Shown one piece after another: positions 51,314-61,396 of a DNA stretch of 64,000 nucleotides. Positions within the stretch are counted from its first letter, which is position 1, and every line of letters starts with the position of its first letter. The DNA is from Simplicispira sp. 125 (GTDB taxonomy: Bacteria > Pseudomonadota > Gammaproteobacteria > Burkholderiales > Burkholderiaceae_C). The notes under the pieces are model-generated. The model worked only from the letters and a program-made list of their open reading frames with translations, was not told the DNA's origin and did not search any database. The stretch is taken from the NCBI RefSeq assembly GCF_003096555.1, contig NZ_QEKM01000001.1:248001-312000 (forward strand), written 5' to 3'. Position numbers and translations under genes: made by a program.

Positions 51314-51760
51314 ATCAGCGGACGAAATGCCCCGTCGCTGGCGGCTCTGGAGCGCAATGGAGGCCGCTGCCGACAGCACCAGGCGGTACCCTACACCACT
51401 GGGGCCGTTACGGCCAACTGCACGGTTAACGCGAGCTTTGGTGTCGTGCCCCCGACCAGGTACCCCATCAACATTTCTGCCAGCGCCGGTGGCAGTGTGG
51501 TGTGCAGCCCCAACCCCGTGCCGCATGGCGCCAGCGCCACCTGCACCGCCACGCCCAACACAGGTTACCGCTTGACGGCTTGGGGCGGCCAATGCAGCGG
51601 CAATACCCCGTCGTGCACCCTGGCTGCGGTGACTTCGGCCACCAGCGTCACAGCGCAGTTTGCGCCGGCGCAGGCCATTCCGACCCTGGGTGAATGGGCT
51701 ATGCTGCTGCTCTCGGGCCTGATGGGTATTGCCGCGCTGGGGGTGCTGCGCAGGCGGTGA
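51302..51760 (+). pseudogene. IPTL-CTERM sorting-signal protein, N-terminally truncated
   Basis: The C terminus IPTLGEWAMLLLSGLMGIAALGVLRRR is a textbook IPTL-CTERM signal: IPTLxEW motif, hydrophobic helix and basic end, recognised by exosortase H. Before it lies one repeat domain (YPINISASAGGSVVCSP ... WGGQCSGNTPSCTL ... SVTAQFA) and the tail of a preceding one (YTTGAVTANCTVNASFG). The frame open at 51302 starts in the middle of a repeat and gives no signal peptide, although such proteins are exported. I read it as the 3' remnant of a larger surface protein. The frame is intact to the stop. The exosortase gene follows on the same strand. Confidence 0.75.
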
Positions 51761-51789
51761 TGGCCGTTCGATTCGTTTCACTGTCTTTG

Positions 51790-51904
51790 AGAGCGACTCA
51801 CAAAACTCTTCTGGCGTTGTTGCTGCGTCTGGTTGTACTGCCTGCGGCGCAGCGCAGCGCCTCGCCAGAACAGAAACGTTTTGCTGGGTTTTGTGATCTG
51901 CTCT
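51790..51904. repeat. 115-bp terminal-inverted-repeat element, copy B
   Basis: It starts AGAGCGACTCACAAAACT and ends GTTTTGTGATCTGCTCT, with inner TTCTGGCG / CGCCAGAA. It is similar throughout to copy A (33029-33142). It separates the IPTL-CTERM fragment from the exosortase gene. Confidence 0.8.
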
Positions 51905-51959
51905 TGATCCTGTCGGCCAGTGCGGGCACGGGTGATGCTGCGCTTAAACTTGTGGACTC

Positions 51960-52478
51960 ATGTTGCGTTTTTTTAGTATTTTTGGTGTCTCCCTGCTGGT
52001 CCTGTTTCGCATCGACATGCTCGAGAGCGTGCAGCGCACGGTGATTGCCCCCTGGTCGGACTGGCTTGCCGTCCTCAGCTTCTTGTGTATGACCCCTTTC
52101 GACCCGGATGTGATGCATTCCGGGCGGCTGCTTTACAGCCCATCGACGGGTTTTGCTGTGTCCATCGAAGCGGGGTGCAATGGCATCGAGGCGGCGATCG
52201 TGCTGATTGCGGGCGTTTTGGCCTTCCCCGCCACCTGGACTCAAAAGGCCTGGGGCTTTGCCATAGGCTTTGGTGCCATACAGGTGGCCAACCTGCTGCG
52301 CATCATCAGCCTGTATTACCTGGGGCGCTGGAACATGCAGTGGTTCGAGTTTGCCCACCTCTATTTGTGGCAGGCTTTGATCATGCTCGATGTGCTGGTG
52401 GTCTGGTTGCTATGGATGCGCTGGGTGGGTCGGCAAGCGGCCCGGGCCGAAATTTCCCGCACTGCCCATGCGATCTAA
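51960..52478 (+). CDS. xrtH: Exosortase H (IPTL-CTERM-specific)
   Basis: A 172-residue inner-membrane transpeptidase-like protein of the exosortase family. The proposed catalytic residues are visible: Cys in SIEAGCNGIEAAIVLIAG near residue 71, Arg in VANLLRIISLYYLG near 113 and His in FEFAHLYLWQALIML near 131. About five hydrophobic helices surround them. The short length matches XrtH rather than the longer XrtA/EpsH types. It should process proteins with the IPTL-CTERM signal, of which a fragment lies just upstream. The ATG lies 55 bp after an inverted-repeat element. It overlaps the next gene by 11 bp. Confidence 0.9.
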   Translation: MLRFFSIFGVSLLVLFRIDMLESVQRTVIAPWSDWLAVLSFLCMTPFDPDVMHSGRLLYSPSTGFAVSIEAGCNGIEAAIVLIAGVLAFPATWTQKAWGFAIGFGAIQVANLLRIISLYYLGRWNMQWFEFAHLYLWQALIMLDVLVVWLLWMRWVGRQAARAEISRTAHAI

Positions 52479-53091
52479 TTCTTTGCCGCTGTTCCTGTTG
52501 TTGTCGCTGGCCGGGCTGCTGTGCCTGATGCCGGTGTGGTATTTTTTTCTTGCGCCTTGGCTGGCCGTTCCAGTGTTTTACATGGCGGGCGAGGCTTTAT
52601 CCAACTTGTTCCATTGGGTGGTGATTTACCAGCCCACAGGAACCCAGGCGACGCTGTTGACCAGCCTGCAGTTCATTGCCGAACAAGGGCAGGGCCGATC
52701 GGGCAAGCTGGCGCCGGTGGTGGAGTATCGAATCCACGGTTATGGCCTGGTGATGCTGTGGGCCATGTTGCTTGCTTCACGCCCTGCGGCACTGGTGCAA
52801 AAACTGTTGCTGGGAACCGGGGCTATGTTGGTTGTTTCGGCTGTGAGCGTGGCGCTGCAATGGCTCAATGAAGTTTTCAATCGCTCCGGCGCCCATGTGC
52901 TTGCGCAAACCCGGGCGCCCACTTGGCTGGTGGAGGCGGTGGAGTTTGGTTTCCACTTCAACCTTTTTATTTTTACCGCTCTCGCACCCGTTCTTTTGTG
53001 GGTGCTGATGAACCGCCCGTTTGTGCAGGCTTTGTGGAGTGATGCAATGGTTGTGCCGCCACGGGCAGCACGTTCAGATCAACCTGAGTAG
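52468..53091 (+). CDS. Exosortase H-associated membrane protein
   Basis: A 207-residue membrane protein with four hydrophobic segments: SLPLFLLLSLAGLLCLMPVWYFFLAPW at the start, VMLWAMLLAS, LLLGTGAMLVVSAVSVALQWL and a C-terminal LFIFTALAPVLLWVLMN. The region between holds a conserved-looking periplasmic loop (YRIHGYGL). I assign it by position and topology to the partner protein usually encoded with XrtH. The ATG at 52468 overlaps the xrtH end by 11 bp, so the two are translationally coupled. The stop codon borders a half copy of the inverted-repeat element. Confidence 0.8.
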   Translation: MRSNSLPLFLLLSLAGLLCLMPVWYFFLAPWLAVPVFYMAGEALSNLFHWVVIYQPTGTQATLLTSLQFIAEQGQGRSGKLAPVVEYRIHGYGLVMLWAMLLASRPAALVQKLLLGTGAMLVVSAVSVALQWLNEVFNRSGAHVLAQTRAPTWLVEAVEFGFHFNLFIFTALAPVLLWVLMNRPFVQALWSDAMVVPPRAARSDQPE

Positions 53092-53092
53092 T

Positions 53093-53139
53093 ACGACAAG
53101 ACGCGGCAACAACGCCAGAAGAGTTTTGTGAGTCGCTCT
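53093..53139 (-). repeat. Half copy of the terminal-inverted-repeat element, copy C
   Basis: On the minus strand it reads AGAGCGACTCACAAAACTCTTCTGGCGTTGTTGC and onward, matching the left half of copies A and B, and stops at the exosortase-partner gene. Its outer end lies in the stop codon of the universal stress protein gene. It faces copy B across the xrtH pair. Confidence 0.8.
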
Positions 53140-53581
53140 AACGCAGCACCAGCACCGGGATGTGCGAATGCGTCAGCACATGCTGTGTCTCGCTGCCCAG
53201 CAGCAAGCGCTTGATACCTTTGCGGCCATGTGAGGCCATCACGATCAGGTCGCACTTGTGTTTCTTGGCAGCGGCAATCACGGCCTCGGCTACCAGGTCG
53301 GACTTGGCCACTATGGCCTTCACCGTCAGGCCCTGGGTTTCGCCCTTGTCTTTGATAGCGTCGACCATGGCTTGCGCAGCATCGCTCCATTGCTTCTCGA
53401 TGCGGCGAATATCGCTGGCGTCTACGGGCAGGCCCCCTTCAAAGTAGCTGCGTGGGTAGCGGGGAACCACTTTCAGCGCGATCACGGTCGCTCCCGTGAG
53501 CGCGGCGAGCGAGAGGCCGCTTTCCACGGCTTTGTCAGACAGCTCCGAGCCGTCGGTGGCAATCAGAATGCGTTTGTACAT
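53138..53581 (-). CDS. Universal stress protein (UspA family)
   Basis: A 147-residue cytoplasmic UspA-fold protein. MYKRILIATDGSELSDKAVESGLSLAALTGATVIALKVVPR at the start and the ATP-binding G-2x-G-9x-G-S/T pattern in VMASHGRKGIKRLLLGSETQHVLTHSHIPVLVLR at the end place it in the ATP-binding class. AAGGAGCCCTT precedes the ATG at 53581. It is divergent from ccoI with an FNR/ANR-type box between them, in keeping with induction of stress proteins at low oxygen. The stop codon touches a repeat element. Confidence 0.93.
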   Translation of the reverse strand: MYKRILIATDGSELSDKAVESGLSLAALTGATVIALKVVPRYPRSYFEGGLPVDASDIRRIEKQWSDAAQAMVDAIKDKGETQGLTVKAIVAKSDLVAEAVIAAAKKHKCDLIVMASHGRKGIKRLLLGSETQHVLTHSHIPVLVLR

Positions 53582-53635
53582 AAGGGCTCCTTGGGTGGCA
53601 ATGCTTTGATTAAAGTAAAAAGTTCGGTTTTTGAG

Positions 53636-53649
53636 TTGATTCAAGTCAA
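53636..53649. promoter_or_regulatory. FNR/ANR box between usp and ccoI
   Basis: TTGATTCAAGTCAA matches TTGATNNNNRTCAA in all fixed positions. It lies 55 bp from the stress-protein start codon and 35 bp from the ccoI start codon, so it may control both directions under oxygen limitation. Confidence 0.75.
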
Positions 53650-53683
53650 TCAATTCCAGGTGCAAAGACGGTAAGCTTGCGCC

Positions 53684-56110
53684 ATGTCAATGATTTCCAT
53701 AACGGCTCCGGATACGCGAGAGGCGTCGGCTGTCTCGTCCGTGCCGTTTTTGCCTGTCGGACCGGGCGCGGAAACGCTGCTCGACGACCCGCAGGAGTGG
53801 GCGTCGTTTGGCCGCCAGTGCGCCGACACGGCGCAGCAGAGCGCGGCATGGGAGTCGCATGTCGTCGTCAAGGGCATGCATTGCGCTACCTGTGCGCTGA
53901 CCATTGAAGAAGCCTTGCGTGCCGTCCCCGGTGTGGCGCAGGCCGAAGTCAGCGCCGCAACGCAGCGCGCTCGCGTGGTGTGGCAGCCCGGTCAGGTGCT
54001 GCCTTCGCAGTGGCTTGCCGCGGTGCGCAAGGCCGGTTACCAGGCCTTGCCGGCCATGGACGCCATGGCGCGTGAGCAGCGCGTGCGCGAGCACCGCCAG
54101 GCCCTGTGGCGCTGGCTGGTGGCCGGGTTCTGCATGATGCAGGTCATGATGTACGCATGGCCTGCCTACATCGCCGATCCCGGGGATTTGACGGCCGAAA
54201 TGGAGCACTTGCTGCGCTGGGCATCCTGGGTCATTACGCTGCCCGTGGTGATTTTTTCCTGTGGCCCGTTTTTTGGAAATGCGCTGCGCGACATCCGCCA
54301 GCGCCGCGTGAGCATGGATCTGCCAGTAGCGTTGGGCATGGCCATCACTTTTGTGGTCAGTACAGCGGGCACGTTTGAGCCCGATGGTGTTTTTGGTCGC
54401 GAGGTGTATTTCGATTCGCTCACCATGTTTGTTTTCTTTCTGCTCACCGGGCGCTGGCTGGAGCTGCGCCTGCGCGACCGCACAGTGGGCGCGCTCGAAG
54501 CGGTGATGAACCGCCTGCCCGACAGCGTGGAGCGGCGTGGTGCTGACGGCAGCTTTGAGCGCGTGGCGGTGCGTAGGCTGGTGCCTGGCGATGTCGTGCG
54601 GGTGCTGCCGGGCGAGGCCTTTCCGGGCGACGGCAGCATTACCGAAGGCACCACACGGGTAGACGAGGCGCTGCTCACGGGCGAGTCCGTGCCCCTGGCG
54701 CGTGGCGTGGGTGGCACAGTGGCAGCGGGCAGTTATAACCTGCAGTCGGCAGTGCTGGTGCAGGTGAAACAGGTCGGGGCTGAGACGCGGTTTGGTCAGA
54801 TCGTGTCCCTGATGGAAAGCGCCTCGCTGCAAAAACCCCGCCTGGCGCGCATTGCGGACCAGGTTGCGCGCCCATTCTTGGTGCTGGTGCTGCTGGCAGC
54901 AGGGGCCGCCGCATTGTGGTGGTGGCCTACCGATCCCAGCCATGCCTTGATGGTGGCGGTTTCAGTGCTGATCGTGACCTGCCCCTGCGCCTTGTCGTTG
55001 GCGACACCCGTGGCCATGCTGTCGGCTGCTGGGGCCTTGGCGCGCCAGGGCGTGCTGGTGCGCAACCTGCAGGGGCTGGAAGCCCTTGCGTCCATTGATA
55101 CCGTGGTGTTTGACAAGACGGGTACGCTCACCCGCGACGGCATGGCCGTGCGCGGCGTGCATGGCAAGGCGGAACTGGCCGCCGACGAAGCACTGGCGCT
55201 GGCGGCTGCGTTGGCGCGCCATTCGCTGCACCCTGTTTCGCGCGCCCTGGTGGCTGAAGCCACGCGCCGCAAGCTTGAGAACTCTGCGCGTTGGTCATTC
55301 GATGAAGTGCAGGAAGAGGCAGGCGCCGGGCTGAGCGCCCTGGTGCACAGCGCCGACGGGGCGGGTACCGCACGGCGCCTGCTGTTGGGTTCGGCGCGCC
55401 ACGTGGGGAGTGCTGCTGCGCAGGAGCCTGGAGCTCTCCAGCAAGTGTTTTTGGCCTGGCAGCAGGAGGGTCAGGTGCCGCAGCAACTGGCTGTCTTTGA
55501 CCTGAGTGAAGACTTGCGTCCCGAAGCCGCAGCAGTCATGAATGCTCTGCGCGAGGCGGGCATTGGCGTGCAATTGCTCTCGGGCGACCGTGCGCCTGCC
55601 GTGGCGCGGCTGGCGGCGCAGGCGGGCATTGCACGATGGCAGGGCGATTGCTCACCCCAAGACAAACTCGATGCGCTGCTGCGTCTGCAAGAGCAAGGCC
55701 ACCGCAGCGCCATGGTGGGCGATGGGTTGAATGACGGGCCGGTGCTTGCCGGAGCGCATGTATCGTTCGCCTTTGGCCGCGCGGTGCCTCTTGCGCAATC
55801 GCGCTCTGATTTTGTGGTGTTGGGCGATGATCTTTCGCTCGTGCCCCAGGCCATTGACCTGGCCCGGCGTACTTTGCGTGTGGTACGCCAGAACCTGTGG
55901 TGGGCCGCAGGGTACAACGCATTGTGCGTGCCGCTGGCGATTGCGGGCTATATGCCAGCCTGGCTGGCGGGGCTGGGCATGGCGCTCAGTTCGCTGCTCG
56001 TCGTTCTCAATGCAGCGCGCCTGACATCGCCCCTGGCGGCTCTTCCGGGCGTTGCCGGTTCGAGCCCAACTGCCCTGTCGGCCGCCTCTGTAGCGGCCCA
56101 ACCTGCCTGA
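53684..56110 (+). CDS. ccoI: Copper-translocating P-type ATPase for cbb3 oxidase assembly
   Basis: An 808-residue P1B-type ATPase. An N-terminal metal-binding domain carries KGMHCATCALTIEEAL near residue 65. The transmembrane metal site is VTCPCALSLATP near 432, the phosphorylation site VVFDKTGTLTRDG near 475, and the hinge MVGDGLNDGPVLAGAHVSFAFG near 680. The TGES actuator motif appears as LLTGESVPLARG. The context directly before ccoS and ccoNOQP identifies it as CcoI/FixI, which supplies copper for the CuB site. The first 60 residues are an extra hydrophilic leader. An FNR box lies just upstream. Confidence 0.94.
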   Translation: MSMISITAPDTREASAVSSVPFLPVGPGAETLLDDPQEWASFGRQCADTAQQSAAWESHVVVKGMHCATCALTIEEALRAVPGVAQAEVSAATQRARVVWQPGQVLPSQWLAAVRKAGYQALPAMDAMAREQRVREHRQALWRWLVAGFCMMQVMMYAWPAYIADPGDLTAEMEHLLRWASWVITLPVVIFSCGPFFGNALRDIRQRRVSMDLPVALGMAITFVVSTAGTFEPDGVFGREVYFDSLTMFVFFLLTGRWLELRLRDRTVGALEAVMNRLPDSVERRGADGSFERVAVRRLVPGDVVRVLPGEAFPGDGSITEGTTRVDEALLTGESVPLARGVGGTVAAGSYNLQSAVLVQVKQVGAETRFGQIVSLMESASLQKPRLARIADQVARPFLVLVLLAAGAAALWWWPTDPSHALMVAVSVLIVTCPCALSLATPVAMLSAAGALARQGVLVRNLQGLEALASIDTVVFDKTGTLTRDGMAVRGVHGKAELAADEALALAAALARHSLHPVSRALVAEATRRKLENSARWSFDEVQEEAGAGLSALVHSADGAGTARRLLLGSARHVGSAAAQEPGALQQVFLAWQQEGQVPQQLAVFDLSEDLRPEAAAVMNALREAGIGVQLLSGDRAPAVARLAAQAGIARWQGDCSPQDKLDALLRLQEQGHRSAMVGDGLNDGPVLAGAHVSFAFGRAVPLAQSRSDFVVLGDDLSLVPQAIDLARRTLRVVRQNLWWAAGYNALCVPLAIAGYMPAWLAGLGMALSSLLVVLNAARLTSPLAALPGVAGSSPTALSAASVAAQPA

Positions 56111-56128
56111 TACGTGGAGATTGACGCT

Positions 56129-56266
56129 ATGGACATTCTTTATCTCCTGATTCCTTTGTCAGTAGCGCTGGTTTTACTGATTTTGCTGGGGCTGTGGTGG
56201 GCTGTTTATCGCGGGCAGTTCGAAAACGTCGAGCAAGAGGGCGAGCGGATTCTTCGGGACGGTTGA
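56129..56266 (+). CDS. ccoS: cbb3-type oxidase assembly protein CcoS
   Basis: A 45-residue membrane protein (MDILYLLIPLSVALVLL... ending ERILRDG). It has one N-terminal helix followed by WWAVYRGQFENVEQEGERIL, the CcoS pattern of aromatic and acidic residues. It is needed in other bacteria for correct haem and copper incorporation into cbb3 oxidase. GTGGAGATTGACGCT precedes the ATG, 18 bp after ccoI. The stop codon lies inside the FNR box at 56263-56276. Confidence 0.9.
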   Translation: MDILYLLIPLSVALVLLILLGLWWAVYRGQFENVEQEGERILRDG

Positions 56267-56276
56267 CGCGCGTCAA
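56263..56276. promoter_or_regulatory. FNR/ANR box before ccoN
   Basis: TTGACGCGCGTCAA is a perfect palindrome with TTGAC/GTCAA arms, close to the FNR/ANR consensus (TTGAT/ATCAA). It is 53 bp before the ccoN start codon, a usual place for activation. It gives ccoNOQP its own low-oxygen promoter, apart from ccoI-ccoS. Confidence 0.75.
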
Positions 56277-56329
56277 TATGTCAACAGTGTAAGTAAGGTT
56301 ATTATTTCTACAGAACTAAGAGGTACCCG

Positions 56330-57772
56330 ATGGATTCACCAAAAAGCACTCAAATGGCGCACTACAACGACACGGTAGTGCGCCAGTTTTCGATCATGGC
56401 CGTGGTCTGGGGGGTGGTGGGCATGCTGGTTGGCGTGTTCATCGCCGCGCAGCTGGCTTGGCCTGAACTCAACTTCGGCATCCCATGGCTGAGCTATGGG
56501 CGGTTGCGCCCCTTGCACACCAATGCGGTTATTTTTGCCTTTGGCGGCAGTGCACTCATTGGCACCAGCTATTACGTGGTGCAGCGCACCTGCCAGACGC
56601 GGCTGTTCGCCGGGCCTCTGGCATCGTTCACGTTCTGGGGCTGGCAACTGGTCATTCTGGCTGCCGCCATCAGCCTGCCGCTGGGTTACACCCAGGGCAA
56701 GGAATACGCTGAACTCGAATGGCCCATCGACATCCTGATCACGTTGGTCTGGGTTTCTTATGCCATCGTGTTCTTCGGCACCATTGGCATGCGCAAGGTC
56801 AAGCACATTTATGTGGCCAACTGGTTCTACGGTGGCTTCATTCTGGCGGTGGCACTTTTGCACCTGGTCAATAGCGCGGCCATTCCGGCGGGCTTCATGA
56901 AGAGCTACTCGGCCTATGCCGGTGTGCAGGATGCCATGGTGCAGTGGTGGTATGGCCACAATGCCGTGGGCTTCTTCCTGACCGCAGGCTTCCTGGGCAT
57001 GATGTATTACTTCATCCCCAAGCAGGCAGGCCGCCCGGTGTACAGCTATCGCCTGTCCATCGTGCACTTCTGGGCGCTGATCTTCACCTACATGTGGGCA
57101 GGTCCGCACCACCTGCACTACACCGCATTGCCCGACTGGACGCAGTCCGTGGGTATGGCTTTCTCGCTGATTCTTTTGGCGCCCAGCTGGGGCGGCATGA
57201 TCAACGGCATCATGACCCTGTCGGGGGCCTGGCACAAACTGCGTGATGACCCCATCCTGCGCTTCCTGATCGTTTCGCTGTCGTTCTATGGCATGTCCAC
57301 GTTCGAAGGCCCGATGATGTCCATCAAGACTGTCAACGCACTTTCGCACTACACCGACTGGACCGTGGGCCACGTGCACTCGGGTGCCTTGGGCTGGGTG
57401 GGTCTGATCACCATGGGTTCGCTGTACTACCTGATTCCGCGTCTGTTTGGCCGAGAAAAAATGCACTCCATCAAGGCGATTGAGTTGCACTTCTGGCTGG
57501 CCACCATTGGCATCGTGTTGTATATCGCAGCGATGTGGATCGCCGGTGTGATGCAGGGCCTGATGTGGCGCGCTGTCAATACCGACGGCACCTTGACCTA
57601 TACCTTTGTTGAAAGCGTGAAGGCGACCTATCCCTTCTATGTGATCCGTGTCATGGGTGGCGTGCTGTACCTGACGGGCATGCTGATCATGGCCTGGAAT
57701 GTGTGGGTGACCGCCATTTCCGGTCGTTCGGTGGCCGTGACCATCCCCGCAGTCAAGCCTGCCCACGCCTGA
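56330..57772 (+). CDS. ccoN: Cytochrome c oxidase cbb3-type, subunit I
   Basis: A 480-residue haem-copper oxidase core subunit with about twelve membrane helices. Conserved histidines for haem b, haem b3 and CuB are seen in [19 protein letters not shown] near residue 62, [24 protein letters not shown] near 207, [19 protein letters not shown] near 257 and [21 protein letters not shown] near 340, in the C-type arrangement (helix VI GHN...). It reduces oxygen to water with high affinity and pumps protons. An FNR box precedes it. The length is typical of the C-family. Confidence 0.97.
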   Translation: MDSPKSTQMAHYNDTVVRQFSIMAVVWGVVGMLVGVFIAAQLAWPELNFGIPWLSYGRLRPLHTNAVIFAFGGSALIGTSYYVVQRTCQTRLFAGPLASFTFWGWQLVILAAAISLPLGYTQGKEYAELEWPIDILITLVWVSYAIVFFGTIGMRKVKHIYVANWFYGGFILAVALLHLVNSAAIPAGFMKSYSAYAGVQDAMVQWWYGHNAVGFFLTAGFLGMMYYFIPKQAGRPVYSYRLSIVHFWALIFTYMWAGPHHLHYTALPDWTQSVGMAFSLILLAPSWGGMINGIMTLSGAWHKLRDDPILRFLIVSLSFYGMSTFEGPMMSIKTVNALSHYTDWTVGHVHSGALGWVGLITMGSLYYLIPRLFGREKMHSIKAIELHFWLATIGIVLYIAAMWIAGVMQGLMWRAVNTDGTLTYTFVESVKATYPFYVIRVMGGVLYLTGMLIMAWNVWVTAISGRSVAVTIPAVKPAHA

Positions 57773-57790
57773 GATTCGAGGTAAATCGAC

Positions 57791-58420
57791 ATGTCACAAA
57801 ACAACAATGCTTCCAAAGGTTTCACGCATGAGACGGTGGAAACCAACAACTTCCTGATGATCGTCCTGATCGTCTTGGTGGTTGCTGTCGGTGGATTGGT
57901 GGAAATCGTTCCACTGTTCTTCCAGAAGTCCACCACCGAGGCCGTCAAGGGCGTGGAGCCTTATGCAGCGCTGCCTCTGATGGGGCGCGACATTTATCTG
58001 CGCGAAGGTTGCTACAACTGCCACTCGCAAATGATTCGTCCCTTCCGTGCAGAAACCCTGCGCTATGGCCATTACTCTACGGCGGGTGAGTTCGTGTACG
58101 ACCATCCGTTCCAGTGGGGCAGCAAGCGCACCGGCCCCGATCTGCACCGTGTGGGTGGAAAGTACAGCGATGAATGGCATCGCATCCACCTGAACAATCC
58201 CCGCGATGTGGTGCCCGAGTCCAATATGCCCGCCTATTCCTGGCTGGAGAAGACCACTCTGGATCCTTCGGATGTGACTCCGCGCATGAAGGCTTTGCGC
58301 ACGGTGGGTGTGCCGTACACCGACGCGCAGATTGCTGCTGCGCCGGATGAAATCAAGGGGAAGACGGAAATGGATGCCCTGGTCGCTTATCTGCAGGGCA
58401 TGGGCCGCGCGCTGAAATAG
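57791..58420 (+). CDS. ccoO: Cytochrome c oxidase cbb3-type, subunit II
   Basis: A 209-residue membrane-anchored monohaem cytochrome c. A single N-terminal helix ([24 protein letters not shown]) is followed by [24 protein letters not shown] with the haem-binding CYNCH near residue 76, and the axial Met in [11 protein letters not shown] near 138. It takes electrons from CcoP and passes them to CcoN. The ATG is 18 bp after the ccoN stop, preceded by a GAGGTAAA ribosome binding site. Confidence 0.97.
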   Translation: MSQNNNASKGFTHETVETNNFLMIVLIVLVVAVGGLVEIVPLFFQKSTTEAVKGVEPYAALPLMGRDIYLREGCYNCHSQMIRPFRAETLRYGHYSTAGEFVYDHPFQWGSKRTGPDLHRVGGKYSDEWHRIHLNNPRDVVPESNMPAYSWLEKTTLDPSDVTPRMKALRTVGVPYTDAQIAAAPDEIKGKTEMDALVAYLQGMGRALK

Positions 58421-58429
58421 GAGCGGGTT

Positions 58430-58567
58430 ATGGACATCACTACGTTGCGCATCGTTTTTACGTTGCTGTCGTTTGCCTGCTTCATCGGGATCGGAATCTG
58501 GGCCTATTCGCGCAGCAACCGTGCCCGGTTTGACGAAGCAGCACGGCTTCCTTTTGAACAAGATTGA
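58430..58567 (+). CDS. ccoQ: cbb3-type oxidase subunit CcoQ
   Basis: A 45-residue protein (MDITTLRIVFTLLSFACFIGIGIWAYSR...), with one helix followed by SNRARFDEAARLPFEQD. The FDEAARLPF motif is the family hallmark. CcoQ stabilises the complex in several bacteria. It lies 9 bp after ccoO with GGAGCGGGTT before the ATG, and 24 bp before ccoP. Confidence 0.92.
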   Translation: MDITTLRIVFTLLSFACFIGIGIWAYSRSNRARFDEAARLPFEQD

Positions 58568-58591
58568 TTTCCACCAGAACGAGAACACACC

Positions 58592-59509
58592 ATGAGTGAC
58601 TTCACCAGTAATTTCTGGTCGGTTTATGTGGCCGGGCTGACCCTCATTGGCATCATTGCCTGCATGCTGCTGCTGTGGATCACGGCGCGCAAGAAGGTCG
58701 TATCCACCAGTGACAACACCACGGGCCATGTCTGGGACGAAGACCTGACCGAGATGAACAACCCCATGCCCCGCTGGTGGATGTGGATGTTCGTGTTGAC
58801 CACTGTTTTTGCGCTGGGCTACCTGGTCTTGTACCCGGGGCTGGGTAGTTTTGCTGGCAAGCTGGGCTGGACTCAGCTGGGTGAGTACCAACAGGAAATG
58901 GACAAGGGACGTGCCGAGATCGAACCTCTCTATGCCCGTTTTGCTGCCATGACACCCGAGCAAATCGCGGCCGATGGTCCGGCCATGGCGATTGGCGAGC
59001 GTCTGTTCATGAACAACTGCGCCCAGTGCCACGGCTCTGATGCCCGTGGCAGCAAGAGCTTCCCCAACCTCACCGATAGGGACTGGCTGCACGGCGGTAC
59101 ACCCGAGAAGATCAGTGAGACCCTGCACCAGGGGCGGGTCGGTAACATGCCCCCCATGGCCGAGGCCGTGGGTAATGCAGACGACGTGCGCAACCTGTCG
59201 CACTATGTGCTGAGTCTGTCGGGTAGCCCGCACGATTCGCTCCGCGCTTCCTTGGGCAAGCCCAAGTTTGCTGCGTGCGCCGCGTGCCACGGCATGGACG
59301 GCAAGGGTAACCAGGCCTTGGGTGCCCCCAATCTGACCGATGACATCTGGTTGCACGGCTGGGGCGAAGAGGCCATTACTGCGATGATCAACAAGGGCAA
59401 GGTCAACGAAATGCCCGCTCAGGCGGGTAAGCTGACGGACGCACAGCTGAGCGTTCTGACCGCCTATGTGTGGGGGCTCTCTCATAAGGCGGGTGCGGCG
59501 GCACAATAA
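58592..59509 (+). CDS. ccoP: Cytochrome c oxidase cbb3-type, subunit III
   Basis: A 305-residue dihaem cytochrome c. Two N-terminal helices (VYVAGLTLIGIIACMLLLWIT and WWMWMFVLTTVFALGYLVLYPGLG) flank the DNTTGHVWDEDLTEMNNPMPRWW block typical of CcoP. The haem sites are NCAQCHGSDARG near residue 147 and CAACHGMDGKG near 229, each followed by an axial Met (GNMPPMAE and NEMPAQAG). It receives electrons from soluble cytochromes or the bc1 complex. It closes the ccoNOQP unit. Confidence 0.97.
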   Translation: MSDFTSNFWSVYVAGLTLIGIIACMLLLWITARKKVVSTSDNTTGHVWDEDLTEMNNPMPRWWMWMFVLTTVFALGYLVLYPGLGSFAGKLGWTQLGEYQQEMDKGRAEIEPLYARFAAMTPEQIAADGPAMAIGERLFMNNCAQCHGSDARGSKSFPNLTDRDWLHGGTPEKISETLHQGRVGNMPPMAEAVGNADDVRNLSHYVLSLSGSPHDSLRASLGKPKFAACAACHGMDGKGNQALGAPNLTDDIWLHGWGEEAITAMINKGKVNEMPAQAGKLTDAQLSVLTAYVWGLSHKAGAAAQ

Positions 59510-59592
59510 GGCTTGATGCCTGGTTTGACAGCGGTGGCGCCGGTGGGCGCCATCGCGCTGTGATTGCCTCCCTGTTCTGAGAAGTCTGCACC

Positions 59593-61017
<1,425 letters not shown>

Positions 61018-61065
61018 TCCTGCGGCATCAACCGCCTGTATGTCCTCTTATTTGAAAGCACCTTT

Positions 61066-61338
61066 ATGGCGTTGAACCCTGATCGCAAAACCGATGCACG
61101 GCCGTGGTGGAAGTTTGGCTATATGTGGCTGGTCGTGGGGGGACCCACCGTGGTGGTTGTCGCAAGCTTCATCACGCTCTGGCTGGCCATACGCACGCCC
61201 GATCCAGTGATTGCGGAAGATTATTACCAGCGTGGAATCAATATCAACCAGACGCTGGAGTCGCCTGAAAAAAACCTGGTGCCTGCCATGAAGGGTCGCA
61301 ACCATGCGGCCACTCCGCAGCACAGCCTGCCGCGTTGA
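61066..61338 (+). CDS. ccoH: FixH family protein (CcoH)
   Basis: A 90-residue membrane protein. One helix (MWLVVGGPTVVVVASFITLWLAI) is followed by the DPVIAEDYYQRGININQTL motif of FixH/CcoH proteins. The soluble domain is short in comparison with the longer FixH of rhizobia. CcoH is needed for stable cbb3 complexes elsewhere. It lies 48 bp after ccoG and is probably in the same transcript. Confidence 0.9.
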   Translation: MALNPDRKTDARPWWKFGYMWLVVGGPTVVVVASFITLWLAIRTPDPVIAEDYYQRGININQTLESPEKNLVPAMKGRNHAATPQHSLPR

Positions 61339-61396
61339 GTGTGCATGGCACTGGACCAGCGCTCTACCCGATCGATCTGACAAGGAGAAATGCACG

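Noticed and set aside
51236..51781. 181-codon frame antisense to the IPTL-CTERM fragment
   Set aside because: The plus strand encodes an unmistakable sorting signal, and the antisense text has no family resemblance.
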